From Escarpia spicata (lineage: Eukaryota; Annelida; Polychaeta; Sabellida; Siboglinidae): a stretch of 64,000 nucleotides of DNA. Location: assembly GCA_963995525.1 (NCBI GenBank), contig OZ023206.1, positions 69,825,319 through 69,889,318 on the forward strand. The letters run 5' to 3'. This document shows positions 48,058 through 59,340 of the stretch, one piece after another. Each line of letters opens with the position of its first letter. The stretch's first letter is position 1. The position numbers were made by a program, and so were the translations under genes. Below the pieces are notes generated by a model. It was not told the origin of the DNA. It did not search any database and was given only the letters and a program-made list of their open reading frames with translations.

Positions 48058-48745
48058 AGTTGCACATGTTTATTTATTGCTTTCTTAATAGCGAACATCA
48101 CAAGATAAATTCCACATGAAGGACGATAAAGAGATTTGAATTTGAATGCTCGCTTATATAGAAAAATCACGTCATTTACTAAGACAGTCCTCTTAGTGTT
48201 AAGAACCTACTTAGCCGCTTTATAAAACCGGGCCTTGGTATGTATGGGTTCCTCACAGTAGAACAGTATTCCAGCACTGGGCGCATAAATGATTTATGAG
48301 AGCACAAGCATCAGCAGTATTAAAGCAGCGAAAAATAACGTTGATTGCGCTGTATGTTTTGCGAGAAATAGACTAAATGTGCTGCTGAAATCAGCATTTA
48401 TCATCCAATGTAACACTAATAGCTCGGAACGTTATCAAGCTGTACAGCTTTCAGATCATAGTTAGCCGGGATACTATTTCCAATCGTCAGTACATAGTGT
48501 CGGTCAGCTACTTGAAGTTGCCAACGGTCTGCCCAAACCACGAATGCATACCAGGTCGTTCGGATTTTGCGAGCTACTTTCAACGTTCGGATAGATATAG
48601 GGCAATAATATAGAATGTCTGCGCACAACCGGTAGTCTTCCCATAGTGAAGACCGACAGGATTCGACACACGACACACGACACTGGGACATTGTTATCAA
48701 CAAAATCAAGGTATCCCTATATTTTAACAAGTATAAATGCAATAG
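48058..48745 (-). mobile_element. LINE reverse transcriptase fragment (C-terminal region)
   Basis: Minus-strand pieces read VVWADRWQLQVADRHYVLTI (about 48540-48480), TLDDKC..FQQHISSISRKTYSAINVIFRCF-type sequence over shifted frames (about 48410-48310), and FMRPVLEYCSTVRNPYI (about 48290-48240). This matches the post-motif-C region of jockey-like LINEs (WADxWQLxV, then LGVxxDxxLxFxxHI, then VRPxLEYxSxVWxP). Stops and frameshifts occur throughout. Sequence to 48058 is probably its 3' UTR. Confidence 0.6.
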
Positions 48746-48898
48746 TCTTTACATAGGACAGTTGCCCTTACCACAGTTGGTCGCGGAGTTGCAAACTGGT
48801 TTGAACTGGTATTCGCTATCCAAATCTGAACAGAACAGGCAATGGTGCTCATTGGCTTGTTAGATATACCGGTATCAACGAGAACCTCCATTACTTAC

Positions 48899-49043
48899 CA
48901 CACATGCAGCACACAAACTGCGGCAGCACCTTCTGACGCTTGGTCAGCCATTCATATACGAACATACGGTGTCGACATTTTATTTCGTAATTAAGAAACA
49001 AGTCGTGTATGTAGGTCACAGCCTCATTTTCAAAGCGGTCTTT
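48899..49043 (-). CDS. Candidate internal exon of an unknown host gene
   Basis: On the minus strand a 145-bp open stretch is preceded by CTTTATACAG (acceptor) and followed by GTAAGTAATGG (strong donor). It reads KDRFENEAVTYIHDLFLNYE, then IKCRHRMFVYEWLTKRQKVL, then PQFVCCMC, entering in phase 0 and leaving in phase 1. The last bases, the donor and about 35 bases of downstream intron recur at 49340-49396 with the ending ACCIC. The family is not recognised. Exon status rests on splice sites and open frame only. Confidence 0.4.
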
Positions 49044-49339
49044 CTGTATAAAGTAATACTGAAAGCATAAGTTGACATTGGCCATTGCCAAGGTTTCAAA
49101 TAGAATACATACCATATGTGCGTGTTTATGTCGGTATCTCGTGTATCTGTGTCTACGTGTCAGTGTGCGGGTGTCGGTTTATGGAACTTGCGCGCGCGGG
49201 TGTATATATAGTCTCATTTATGTGGCTGCCATCATACCAGCGCTGCCTTCACTACTGCCTATATTCGTTCTCTTGCGCCGTCTCTCAGCAGGCCACTTTT
49301 TAAAATATTTATAAAAGTTTCATGGTAGGAGCGACCTAC

Positions 49340-49396
49340 TTAGATCTGCTGGTGTCAACGACACCCCCCATTTCTTACCACATATGCAGCAGGCAA
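49340..49396 (-). repeat. Partial duplicate of the exon 3' end and donor
   Basis: This stretch matches 48860-48916: TCAACGA, then TTCTTACCACATATGCAGCA against TACTTACCACACATGCAGCA. It keeps a GTAAG donor and a CxCC-like coding end but is cut off upstream by tandem repeats. It suggests an ancient exon duplication. Confidence 0.5.
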
Positions 49397-49432
49397 AGAT
49401 ACGAAAAATGTATAACTCAACTGGTGGCTCGC

Positions 49433-49780
49433 GGTACGCGTGGTAAATCGGTCAAACTAGTGGCTATATGCGTAGGTGTGGTGCGCGCGTGTATATAGTT
49501 TCAATGACGTCATTAAATTGGTACTCGTGGTAATTCGGTTAAACTGGTAGTAAATATGCTAGTAGGCTTTTGAACAATGCGCACGTTTACATAATTTCAT
49601 TAAATAACGTCATTAAACCGGTACGCGTGGTAAATCGGTCAAACTGGCGCCTATATGCCTAGGTGTACGTGGTAATTCAGTCAAGCTAGCAGGTATTCTG
49701 AAATAACACCCGTGTATATAGTCCCAATTTATGTAATAACATAGGTCAATGACGTCATTAAGTAGGTACGCGTGGTAAAC
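49433..49780. repeat. About 95-bp tandem repeats carrying TGACGTCA palindromes
   Basis: Three to four irregular units share GGTACGCGTGGTAAATCGGT, CAAACTGG, TATATGCxTAGGTGT, GTGTATATAGT and AATGACGTCATTAA. Unit starts are at about 49433, 49521, 49619 and 49766. The CRE-like palindrome appears at about 49504, 49606 (one base changed) and 49749, and a related TGACGTCA lies outside the array at about 49895. Confidence 0.7.
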
Positions 49781-49910
49781 ATATATTGGCGGTCAAGCGC
49801 ACAAATCCATCATGTATTGTTCAAAACGACAATCTGCTTGATTAGACAATTGCGCGACCAAGGACATTAATTCAACTGCGGTGATTAAAGACTGTGACGT
49901 CACATAGTCA

Positions 49911-50010
49911 AATGTACTGGACTAGACACGTGTATTGGACTACACAAGTGTATTTGACGAGCCAAATGTACTGGACTAGACAAGTGCACTGGACTAGGCA
50001 AGTGTACCGC
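49911..50010. repeat. 16-bp minisatellite
   Basis: About six imperfect units of TGTACTGGACTAGACAAG-like sequence. The short open frame through it (WTRQVYW-like repeats) is an artefact. Confidence 0.85.
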
Positions 50011-50556
50011 GTGCATCAAAGCTGCACTCAACTAGAATACATACCATCTACAGATAGACAAGTCCACGACGGTTTCTCCACAGTTTAAACTGGATCGGAC
50101 AGAGCAAGTATTATCGCATATCGGTGCAGATATGCAAGTCTGGAACTCTCCGCGATGTACAAAACGCTACATTGTAACTACACCTCGTCGCGCTTTCTTT
50201 ATGTATGTTGTATTAATAGTACTGCGTGCCTCGAAACCAGTTTCTACTAGAATACATACCAGCCACAGAGAGATAAGATTAAGAAGAAAAAGCGAGTGTC
50301 TACTGTGCAAGTCTGAACTTGTCCACTTTGGTCATTTGCATCAAATATGGAGACGATGTTAATTCATTCGTTCACCTCTATTTTTATCGGTCCGACAGAG
50401 TATGGTAAAACAATGTTTGTTATATATGTATTACGTTAATGTGCCACCCTCATAAACTTGCCACCCGAAAAGATCACGTGGTGTCACAGAGAATTGACCC
50501 TACGTTAGGCAAAGCCGTCATTAACAAAGAATCACGATTCATTTCGTAGTTTACAT
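50011..50556. other. Unassigned stretch with local repeats
   Basis: CTAGAATACATACCA occurs at about 50031 and 50249 and in similar form at 49103. Read on the minus strand it is GGTATGTATTCTA, a splice-donor-like motif. No gene is recognised. Confidence 0.4.
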
Positions 50557-51069
50557 GTGAACCATAAACACCTACACCATGAGCTTATCAACAGGCCCAC
50601 ACCATCACCGTCATTGGCACCATTCCAGTGCACAGATTGCAAGAGGCATTTCACACGTCGGGACAATTGGAAAGAGCACAGTGCCCACAGTCGCTGTGGA
50701 CGATCGACAAGCACCACGACACTGAATTCACTTATCCCCGCGCCAACTTTGACAGCTGCGCCTCTGGCCCCGGCGACAAACTCAACATCGCTGTCACCGT
50801 CTCGGGTGACCATGGAGCATACAAAGAAAATAGCCCTGGTCGGTCCCCCTATTTTGGAAAAAAACCAACCGCAACATCCGTCAACCAATCCTGTTGGAAA
50901 TGTTTTGCTCCGACTCGACGATGAAATGCGAGACAACGTAGACCGAGGTGATTTAAACGACAGTGAGAAGGTTGTTTTGTACAATCAGGTGTTAATCCGA
51001 TATAATGAACATTCCAACAAGATTATACTAGAAAAAACGTTGGGGTTAAGCGAGCGAAAATTTATTTAA
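50557..51069 (+). CDS. C2H2-type zinc-finger ORF, uncharacterised element protein
   Basis: A 170-codon frame; the first plausible residues are MNHKHLHHELI, read from a GTG, so the true start is uncertain. It contains FQCTDCKRHFTRRDNWKEHS, a single finger whose last ligand could be H or C. A Pro/Thr/Ser-rich linker follows, then VLLRLDDEMRDNVDRGDLND and KVVLYNQVLIRYNEHSNK. The last segment resembles a short conserved module (LDxEMxxILxxxDLxDxxKxxLYNQxLQRY) found in many invertebrate genomes next to mobile elements. The module that normally follows, ending IPGSNIVDL, sits just beyond but on the opposite strand (51248-51073). Confidence 0.45.
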   Translation: MNHKHLHHELINRPTPSPSLAPFQCTDCKRHFTRRDNWKEHSAHSRCGRSTSTTTLNSLIPAPTLTAAPLAPATNSTSLSPSRVTMEHTKKIALVGPPILEKNQPQHPSTNPVGNVLLRLDDEMRDNVDRGDLNDSEKVVLYNQVLIRYNEHSNKIILEKTLGLSERKFI

Positions 51070-51072
51070 ACA

Positions 51073-51248
51073 ACCCACATCGCGAGATATATTATATTAC
51101 TTCCAGGCACCGCCGTATTTCTGTATGCCATCTCATCATGATCGTTCCATATCACGGTACTTTTGATTTTATCGAGGAGTCGACGTGCTTTCTCCTTCAT
51201 AGCGTTCAGCACACTGTCAATGATTTCATTTTCCATAGGAGGTTTCAT
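51073..51248 (-). pseudogene. Inverted C-terminal module of the zinc-finger ORF family
   Basis: The minus strand reads NEIIDSVLNAMKEKARRLLD, STVIWNDHDEMAYRNTAVPG, then SNIIYLAMW. The pattern KAxxLLxxLK...WNDxGEMxYxxxxVPGSNIxxL is the expected continuation of the preceding plus-strand ORF. It lies a few bases away in reverse orientation, which implies a small inversion. Confidence 0.45.
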
Positions 51249-51254
51249 AAATTA

Positions 51255-52080
51255 AAACAAAATTGCACCAAAGGCAAAGTACTGCTATGTATAGAATCTT
51301 TCCTATCAGGTAGACAACATAGGGTAGTTCTGAGAAACAGAAACTCGTTTTGGAGAAAGGTAAAAGTGTGGTCCCACAAGGCTCAATTCTAGGACCTATT
51401 TAAACAAAAAAATGTTAATGATCTACCAAACTCAGTAAAGGCAACTGCTAAGATGTTTGCTGACGATACAAAACTAAATTCAAAGATGTCCACGTCAGCT
51501 GACTGTGATGATCTTCAAGATGATTTAAACAAACTTGGAGTTTGGTCCAACACTTGGTTATTAAACTATCACGCTACAAAATGTGTTGTGCTTAAAATAA
51601 AACAAAGTATTAACTATGTCTATTCATTAAATGGACATAAACTTAAAACCAAACACGCACATAAAACATGTTACATCAAAGCAAACCAACGGATAGGATT
51701 AATTAAAAGATGTTTTGAAAGCAGATCTGACAAAAAATGAAAACAATAAACAACTGTATGATTACACCAGTTCTGGAATATGCGTCCCCAGTCTGGAACC
51801 TCTATTATCAAAACGGTATCAAAGAATTAGAAACAACTCAAAACAGAGCGTTGAAACTGAGCAGCCCGTGACCTGAAAATGTTTCCTTAGAAGATGAAAG
51901 ACAGGAAATCTGAGAAGCCATAGACTTAAATTAAAAAAAAAACTACTCTCGCACCAATACTTGTACGAAAAACACTTCTTCGCTAATCGCACCACCGACA
52001 GTTGGAAAAAGCTTCCGAAACGTCTGCGGGCACGCACAAGTTTGGCCTTTTCTGTAGCTATTTGAAGATCTAAAATGGGG
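51255..52080 (+). pseudogene. LINE reverse transcriptase fragment
   Basis: The plus strand reads IESFLSGRQHRVVLRNRNSF, VVPQGSILGPI (motif B, then a stop), DLPNSVKATAKMFADDTKLN (motif C), DDLNKLGVWSNTWLLNYHAT and NQRIGLIKRCFESRSDKK. In other frames it continues PVLEYASPVWNLYYQNGIKE, YLYEKHFFANRTTDSWKKLP and RLRART. This is a jockey/CR1-type C-terminal half distinct from the other LINEs here. Motif C is intact, but about six frame breaks occur. Confidence 0.82.
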
Positions 52081-53110
<1,030 letters not shown>

Positions 53111-53610
53111 AGCAGAAACACTCTTGTCAATAATCCTCTGTGCTACAATTCTCCACAAAACCATACAAGAAGTTACTCAAATAAGTCCTCAAACCAAGTA
53201 AATGTAGTTTGATATTAGCATTTATAGCGATGATTATTGTTAAGAAAATTGGCAGAAAATATCAGCAAATCAAGCACTCATGATCAAAGGGAAATTGAAA
53301 AAAATATTTCAATAATAGCTAAGACACTAGCAGTTTTTAGTTCTAAACAAAGAATTCAAGTAAATCTGGCCTATTCTATAGAATTTCAAGGCATTTCATT
53401 TATGGTATGTGGGGATTCCATGGTCTAGTGATTGTATTCAAAGCACCTGTTCCAAACATACACAAGTAGATAGGGAGTTAGCCGAACGTTTGAAAGCTAT
53501 CAGGAGAAAAGAAACTGAAAATCAATGACGCTACAAATTAGGAGACTGTGTTCCTGGAGCCCATGAAGTCAAATGAAGTCCACCCATCTACTGTTTACTT
53601 TAACTCACTA
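53111..53610. other. Unassigned stretch
   Basis: No gene or repeat is recognised before the LINE 3' tail. Confidence 0.5.
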
Positions 53611-53721
53611 GATTTAACAATATTTAACAAGATTACCGTCCAGAACTGTAAGCGACAGACTGCATGCGGACAAGGAAGCATTTGGTTATCGAGAGTCCAA
53701 CAATTTTCCACCTACGTATAA

Positions 53722-55577
53722 GAGCCATTCTACAGTAACTTTTATTTTCTTGTCCCCAGCTTACCATTTCCAATACTAGCTCTTCAAAATAAAATAACAC
53801 AAATGCCTGCATATGTACTCCCTCAATATTTGGCAGTCACTACCAAAGCACTAAATAAATAATTTGACATATTTTTTCAATCTGATATACTAGAATGTCT
53901 TGACCATAACGTGTCTCTTCTAATATATTTGGACTTTAACCACCGATACAACATATTTGTATAACAGCAGCATACTCGGTGTATTAATGCACACTAAATT
54001 CATGTATTTAGCAATCATATTTTACCTAACTTGTTTAAGAAAATTTCAATATTAAACAAATACAGACTTTGAAAGTCTGTCCCCTGGATATTTTGTCTTA
54101 GCCGTAATATTCCACGAACAGGGCCACTGCGTGAAATAGTTGAAACGGTTTCAAACCACAATTGTTGTAGTAATAGTAGCCTATGTTGCCCTCTTTTTGC
54201 AACTCAAATGTTCACTAGCATGGCTTTTAATTTTCCTTCCTAAAAGTGTGTTTCTGTGACAAAGAAACTTGAAATTCGCCGCGTATTTTTCTACCTATTC
54301 TTTTTAAGCTATAACGTGTTAAATGTCATTGGTTTCCAAGGATTTAGGCGCAATAGAAGTTATCTTATTATTATATATATAAGAGGGATTTACACACACA
54401 CACGCACACGCACACGCACACGCACACACACACACACACTTCTGCCTTCTGAGATCATTGTGTATATATATATATATGAGGGAAACATTTGATGTTACTA
54501 TGCACTTTAGGTATTCAACCAAATTTCGTTATTCTATTACTATACATTGTTATAATGCCATCATACTGTACATACGCATAATATAATAAACTATGTCCAC
54601 TTAGTGAAATATCTTAGTGGCCATAGGCGCGGGAACAGTAGGCAGGGGGGCAGCTGTCACCCCTGGAATTTCGCTGGGGGCAGACATATGGTTCTCCCCC
54701 CCCAGTAATTATGAGCGTGAATGTTTGTTTTGTGGCGAGCGTCAAGGGCGGGTGGAAATCGAGGTTTTATTAGAGGATTAAGGTGTTTTGGCGACCGTGA
54801 AAGTTGGGTGTAATTGGAGGGCGAACATGGAGTTCTCCCCCCAGTAATAAGCGAATAAGCGGCGAGGCGGCGAAACTTTTCAACAGCAATATTGTTTAAC
54901 AATTATATACCCGATTAAGCCATGTAGTATTACGTAAATATGTAATAATTTTACTCACCACAGTAATAATAAGATTTGTTGTCTTAGCCATAACAATACT
55001 GTATCAGCCATAACGTTTTGTTTTAGTCATAACACAAGTAAAAAATTATTGTTTTTATGTGGTGATATAACACAATAAAATGGTTTGTATTTATATTGAC
55101 GAATAACTGTCCTAAGCAATGATTTCATGAACCCAATTGTTGATTAGATGTGTTGTTTACCAATTACTGTGCATAACTACAACAAACCAAATATGCAGGT
55201 TACTGAATAAATAACATCCGGATATGTTGTGTTAGTATAATTGAGATTGTAACCTTATACTACCACATTAGTGCATTAATTTTCGAAAGCTGATATCAGC
55301 ATAATCGAAAATTCACATTGGTTTGCCCAAGTCATTTTAAAATATGACATTTCTGTCATATTAATAACATGTCCAAGGTCGTTATGATTCGGACATGCGA
55401 CGCTGGTAGGTGTTTTCAAATACACATGTTCAGTAAGTTTGTTAAGATCGATCGCTGCTGACTGTTGGTAATTGGGTTTGAGACACTGGTCCATTATAAT
55501 AAAAAATTGGATAAATTAAGCAAAACATTTTTTTTTAATTTATCGGTTGAAATATACACGTTACTGTAGAATGGCTC
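53722..55577. mobile_element. TIR DNA element inserted in LINE copy G
   Basis: The left end GAGCCATTCTACAGTAAC and the right end GTTACTGTAGAATGGCTC are perfect 18-bp inverted repeats. ATAA flanks both sides (53718-53721 and 55578-55581), and the LINE reads through when one ATAA and the element are removed. The 1856-bp interior has no recognisable transposase, so it is non-autonomous. It contains a CACACG microsatellite (54391-54440) and a GC-rich patch (54620-54860) with GGGGGGCAGCTGTCACCCCT, possibly a hAT-like fragment. The superfamily is not assigned. Confidence 0.82.
54391..54440. repeat. (CA)/(CACACG) microsatellite
   Basis: Short CA and CACACG units lie inside the TIR element. Confidence 0.93.
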
Positions 55578-55581
55578 ATAA

Positions 55582-58450
55582 CCCAACCACGCCAGATAGC
55601 TGTCAATTTTATTTTTGAACATATTCACACTGCTAGCATTAACACAATCATCAGATAATTTGTTCCAGTCATTTATTGTCCTCTGAGAGAATGAGTACTT
55701 TCTCATATCGAACCTACACTCTTCCTTGTGCCCTCTGGTTATACTGCCTTCTTTTGAAGAAAATATTTCTATCAATATCCTCATAACCATTCAATATCTG
55801 AAAAACTTATATTTAGTTTCCTCTTAGTCTCGAGTGTTGTCATTCTAATAGGCGTCTTTCATAACCAAGATCTTTCAGTTCAGGAATCAGCTTAGTTGCT
55901 CTTCGTTGCACTCTTTCTAGCTGATCTATGTCCTTCTAACGATATGGCCTTCATGCTTGTATACAATATCCCAAATGTGACCTAACTATTGCTTTGTACA
56001 GTGGTACAATTAGTTGTTTCTCCTAATATGTGATATTTCTCCTAATTAGCCCTAGTATTTGGTAACCCTTTGAAGCAGCAATTCCACATTGCTCCGAAAC
56101 TTTCATGTCAGCACTAACTGTTACACCTAAGTTCTTTTCTTTACAGTTTTACCTAATATAGTACCCACCATTATGTATTCTTTGTTCATATTGTCATGTC
56201 CTACGTGGATGCATTTACACTTCCAAAAATTAAACAACATTTGCCACTTGTCAGATCATTTGACCAATTTGGCTAGATCATCCTATAAAATGTGTTTATC
56301 TGCATCTGTTTTAACTGTTCTGAACACTTTTGTATCGTCTGCGAATGTTAGTACTTTGCTTGATAAATCATCATCCAAATAATTATATATATATATATAT
56401 ATACATATCAAGAATAATATAGGTCTCAACACCGACCGCTGTGGCACTCCACTCAAAACTGGTTTCCAGTTTCAAATCTCCCCCTCTACTATAACTCTCT
56501 GTCTTCTGTCAACCATGTTTGTATCCAACTCATCACACCGTTCCCTATACCGTGGGCTTTTAGTTTAAGTAACAATGTTTGATGTGGCACTTTATCAAAT
56601 GCTTTCTGAAAATCTAAGTAGGCAACATCCACTGGTGAACTATCATCCACTCACTTTGTAATTTCTTCCAAAAACATAATAAGAGGTTGGTTAGACAATA
56701 CCTAGCTTTTAGGAATCCATGTTGAGATTCATTTATTAAATTGTATTTTACAAGGAATTCCGCCATGCGGTCTCTATTAAGCGTTTCTAATAATTTGCAT
56801 AAAACTGATGGTAAGCTCACTGGTCTGTAATTGTATGTCTTGCTGCTCGATTCCTTTATAAACAATGGTGTAATGTTTGCTTCTTTCCATTCTAGTGGAA
56901 TGATTCCCTCTTTAAGTAGCAAGTTAAAGAATATAGCAAGTGGTGTACTCATTTGATCTACAATTTCCTTAAGCAGTTTTGGTGGTATCCCTTCAACTCC
57001 AGGTGATTTGTTTTCTTCCATCATCTTAATTGTGTTTGATACCATTTCAGGAGTAACAAACAACTAACCTAATTGATTTGATTCATCCTCTCAAAAAAAA
57101 AACTGGTAATGGCAGTGAAATTATATATCGTGTGGTAAACACTCAGCTGAAATACTCGTTCAGGGCCTCTGCCATTTGAAACCCATCATATATTACGTTT
57201 CCTGCACTGTTTTCTAGTGGTCCCACCTTTTGACGAACCTTCTGTTTACTCCTTCCATAAGCATAGTAACTCTTGCTATCATTCGCCAATTTTTGCTCAA
57301 ACGTTCGTTTGGATTTTCTAATTTCGGTTATAGCTGGTTAAGGGCCTCTGTGTAGTTGTTATAGTCTTCTATAGTTCCAATGTTTTTGTAAACTCTCCAT
57401 ATAATTTGTTTGTAGGCAATCTTTCGTATAACTTCTTTTGATTGGTGTTTTTTCCTGGATCGTTTCCTTTGCTTTTTTAGGGGAACAAATCTTTCAATAA
57501 TGTCCTCAATCTCATTTTTTTAAATGGTCCAACATCTGTTGTTGTCTTGTCCTTCATTAGGTTAGTTCAATCTATGTGTGCTAAATATTTTCTCATCTGT
57601 TTATATTTGCCTTTGTTAACGTTTCTCCTCCATCGCTTTTTACCAATATTCCCTGATTGTACTTTAAACTAAAATGGATCTTGTTATGATGACTAGATCC
57701 CAAAGGTTCATGTATTTTAACATTATCAATTAACTCGTTTTGAGAAAAGAACACTAAATCCAACACATTCCCACCTCTGCTTGGTTCAACAATATTTTGG
57801 GTAAGGAAACAGTCCTGTATTAGAAGTAGAAACTGTTGGTCATCACATCAGCACTCTCTAGTAATTTCCACTGAATATATCCATGATTAAAATCACCCAT
57901 TATAACACATTCCCTTTACTTATCTCCTTTATAGCACTGTGCAGTTTTACATCGTCCCCTTGTCTTATGTCAGGGCTACGATAAATTTGTCATATTGTTA
58001 ATGTTGAGTTTCTGGTAATTATGTTGCACCAAATAGCTTCCTCGTAATCTGCTTCACGTTTTATTTGTACTTCATATGCCTGTATGGATTCTTTAATATT
58101 CAGAATGACTCCGTCTCTCCCTTCTCTCTTGTCTGTCTTTCTAAACATGACATAACCCAATAGAGTTAATTCAGCATCTACCATGTCTTCATGTGCCAGT
58201 GATTCTGTGATGCCTATTTAATTACGTCGGGGCCAATATACGCTATCACGATGTCTAAATCGCTTCTCTTATTTACTATCATGTTTCTGGCATACAAGCA
58301 TACACATCTATTTTATGGATATTTGGTTAACCTTTCATTGTAGATGTGTCTGTACTATTTCTTTGAGGTGGCTCAACGTATCCTCCCTGTGCTTTTAGTT
58401 TAAATACTCAAGTGTGCCTGTACCTTCACCTATGCACCTAATGAACTCGC
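55582..58450 (-). pseudogene. LINE copy G ORF2, broken
   Basis: Endonuclease remnants include AELTLLGYVMFRKTDKREGR and GVILNIKESIQAYEVQIKRE (58184-58060) and a GDFNHGYIQW-like piece (about 57890). The reverse transcriptase (57063-56614 and beyond) has VTPEMVSNTIKMMEENKSPG, PPKLLKEIVDQMSTPLAIFF and NYRPVSLPSVLCKLLETLNR. Motif B/C remnants lie at about 56450-56320, where a TA microsatellite (56385-56402) interrupts. The C-terminus reads FSQRTINDWNKLSDDCVNAS and NMFKNKIDSYLAWLGYE at the junction with the TIR element. Stops and frameshifts are frequent. Confidence 0.85.
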
Positions 58451-59325
58451 TCCCTAGAACTGCTGCTCATTTTCCTGTCAGATGTAGTTCATCACTCATA
58501 AACAGATCTTCTCTCCCTACAAAGCTTGCTCACATGTCTACGAAGCCGACTCCTTCCTCCATATATAACTTCTGTACCAGTATGTTCATTCTTCTGTAAT
58601 TCTTGTAGTATTGTCCTCTGCCACCCATTATCGGCAGTATACCCGACAACACGATATGTCCAATGCGTACCTCTTTAAGTGTGCAGACCAGTCTCCTATA
58701 CTTATATATGATGACCGTCGTACCTTGCTTCTCAGTATTATTGGTGCCCACGTGCACAAGAATAGATCTCCCGTTGCCTTTACCCAAGACCTGGCCTACT
58801 CATTCTGTGACTTTGTTCTTTGCCCCTGGTAAACATACAGTCATATCCTTCCCTTTGTGTATTGTCTTGTCCAACTTCCTGTTAGTAGAATCCCCCATGA
58901 CCACTCGCAGTTCCCTCTCTTTCCCCTTAACTACTCCATCTGCATCAATATTGCGTTCTTTCTCTTGCAGCTCCTCAACACCGACCTGTTTTCCTTTATT
59001 TTGCTGAACACTCTGTCTTCTTCCATCTGTCTTCTTCTCAGTCTTTTGTTTTGCAATCTTACCAACTGCCTTTGTGGTATCTGTCTCTTCACCACCTGTA
59101 TCGCTGTCGCGTCTCTCATCGTTCTCTACAGGCTGACCACCTGTTACCTGTTGATCTATACCCACTGACCCGTTTTCTTTTCCTCTGCCGAACACTTTTC
59201 CTCCGTCCCTGTGTACCTTCACACTGGTCACTTTCCCTCCTCTCAGTCTCCTTTCTTCAGTCTCCGTGTTAAAACTATGCCCCTTCTGTGTCGTAGTATT
59301 CTTAATAGACCTCACAATCATCAGA
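58450..59325 (-). pseudogene. LINE copy G ORF1, SGNH esterase type, broken
   Basis: The minus strand starts in a charged region (IKNTTTQKGHSFNTETEERR), continues through TDGRRQSVQQNKGKQVGVEE and reaches VVMGDSTNRKLDK (block I Ser, about 58900). After a frameshift near 58795 it reads SILVHVGTNNTEKQGT (block III) and LSGILPIMGGRGQYYKN. The final His block is degraded (MSDELHLTGK-like, about 58500-58460). The order matches ORF1 of copies A and B. The N-terminal finger is cut off. Confidence 0.8.
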
Positions 59326-59340
59326 TAATTTGTTCCAGTG

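Larger units (their letters stand above)
53611..59340 (-). mobile_element. CR1-like LINE, copy G, split by a TIR element
   Basis: The 3' end (53611-53721) has the family tail (GATTTAACAA, TATTTAACAA, GATTACC) and CGAGAGTCCAAC. The body resumes at 55578 after a 1.86-kb insertion and runs through ORF2 and most of ORF1 to about 59340. Sequence is more diverged than copies A, D and E, so this is an older insertion or a subfamily. Confidence 0.88.

Noticed and set aside
47874..48170. Repetitive Val-Ser-Val / Leu-Thr-Thr frames
   Set aside because: Translation of the 9-bp minisatellite, open in several frames on both strands.
50532..50984. Minus-strand Ser/Arg-rich frame
   Set aside because: It is antisense to the zinc-finger ORF, which has a recognisable finger and module.
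53611..53721. Separate, sixth CR1-like LINE copy
   Set aside because: It is the 3' end of copy G, separated from the body by the TIR element; the ATAA duplication joins the two exactly.
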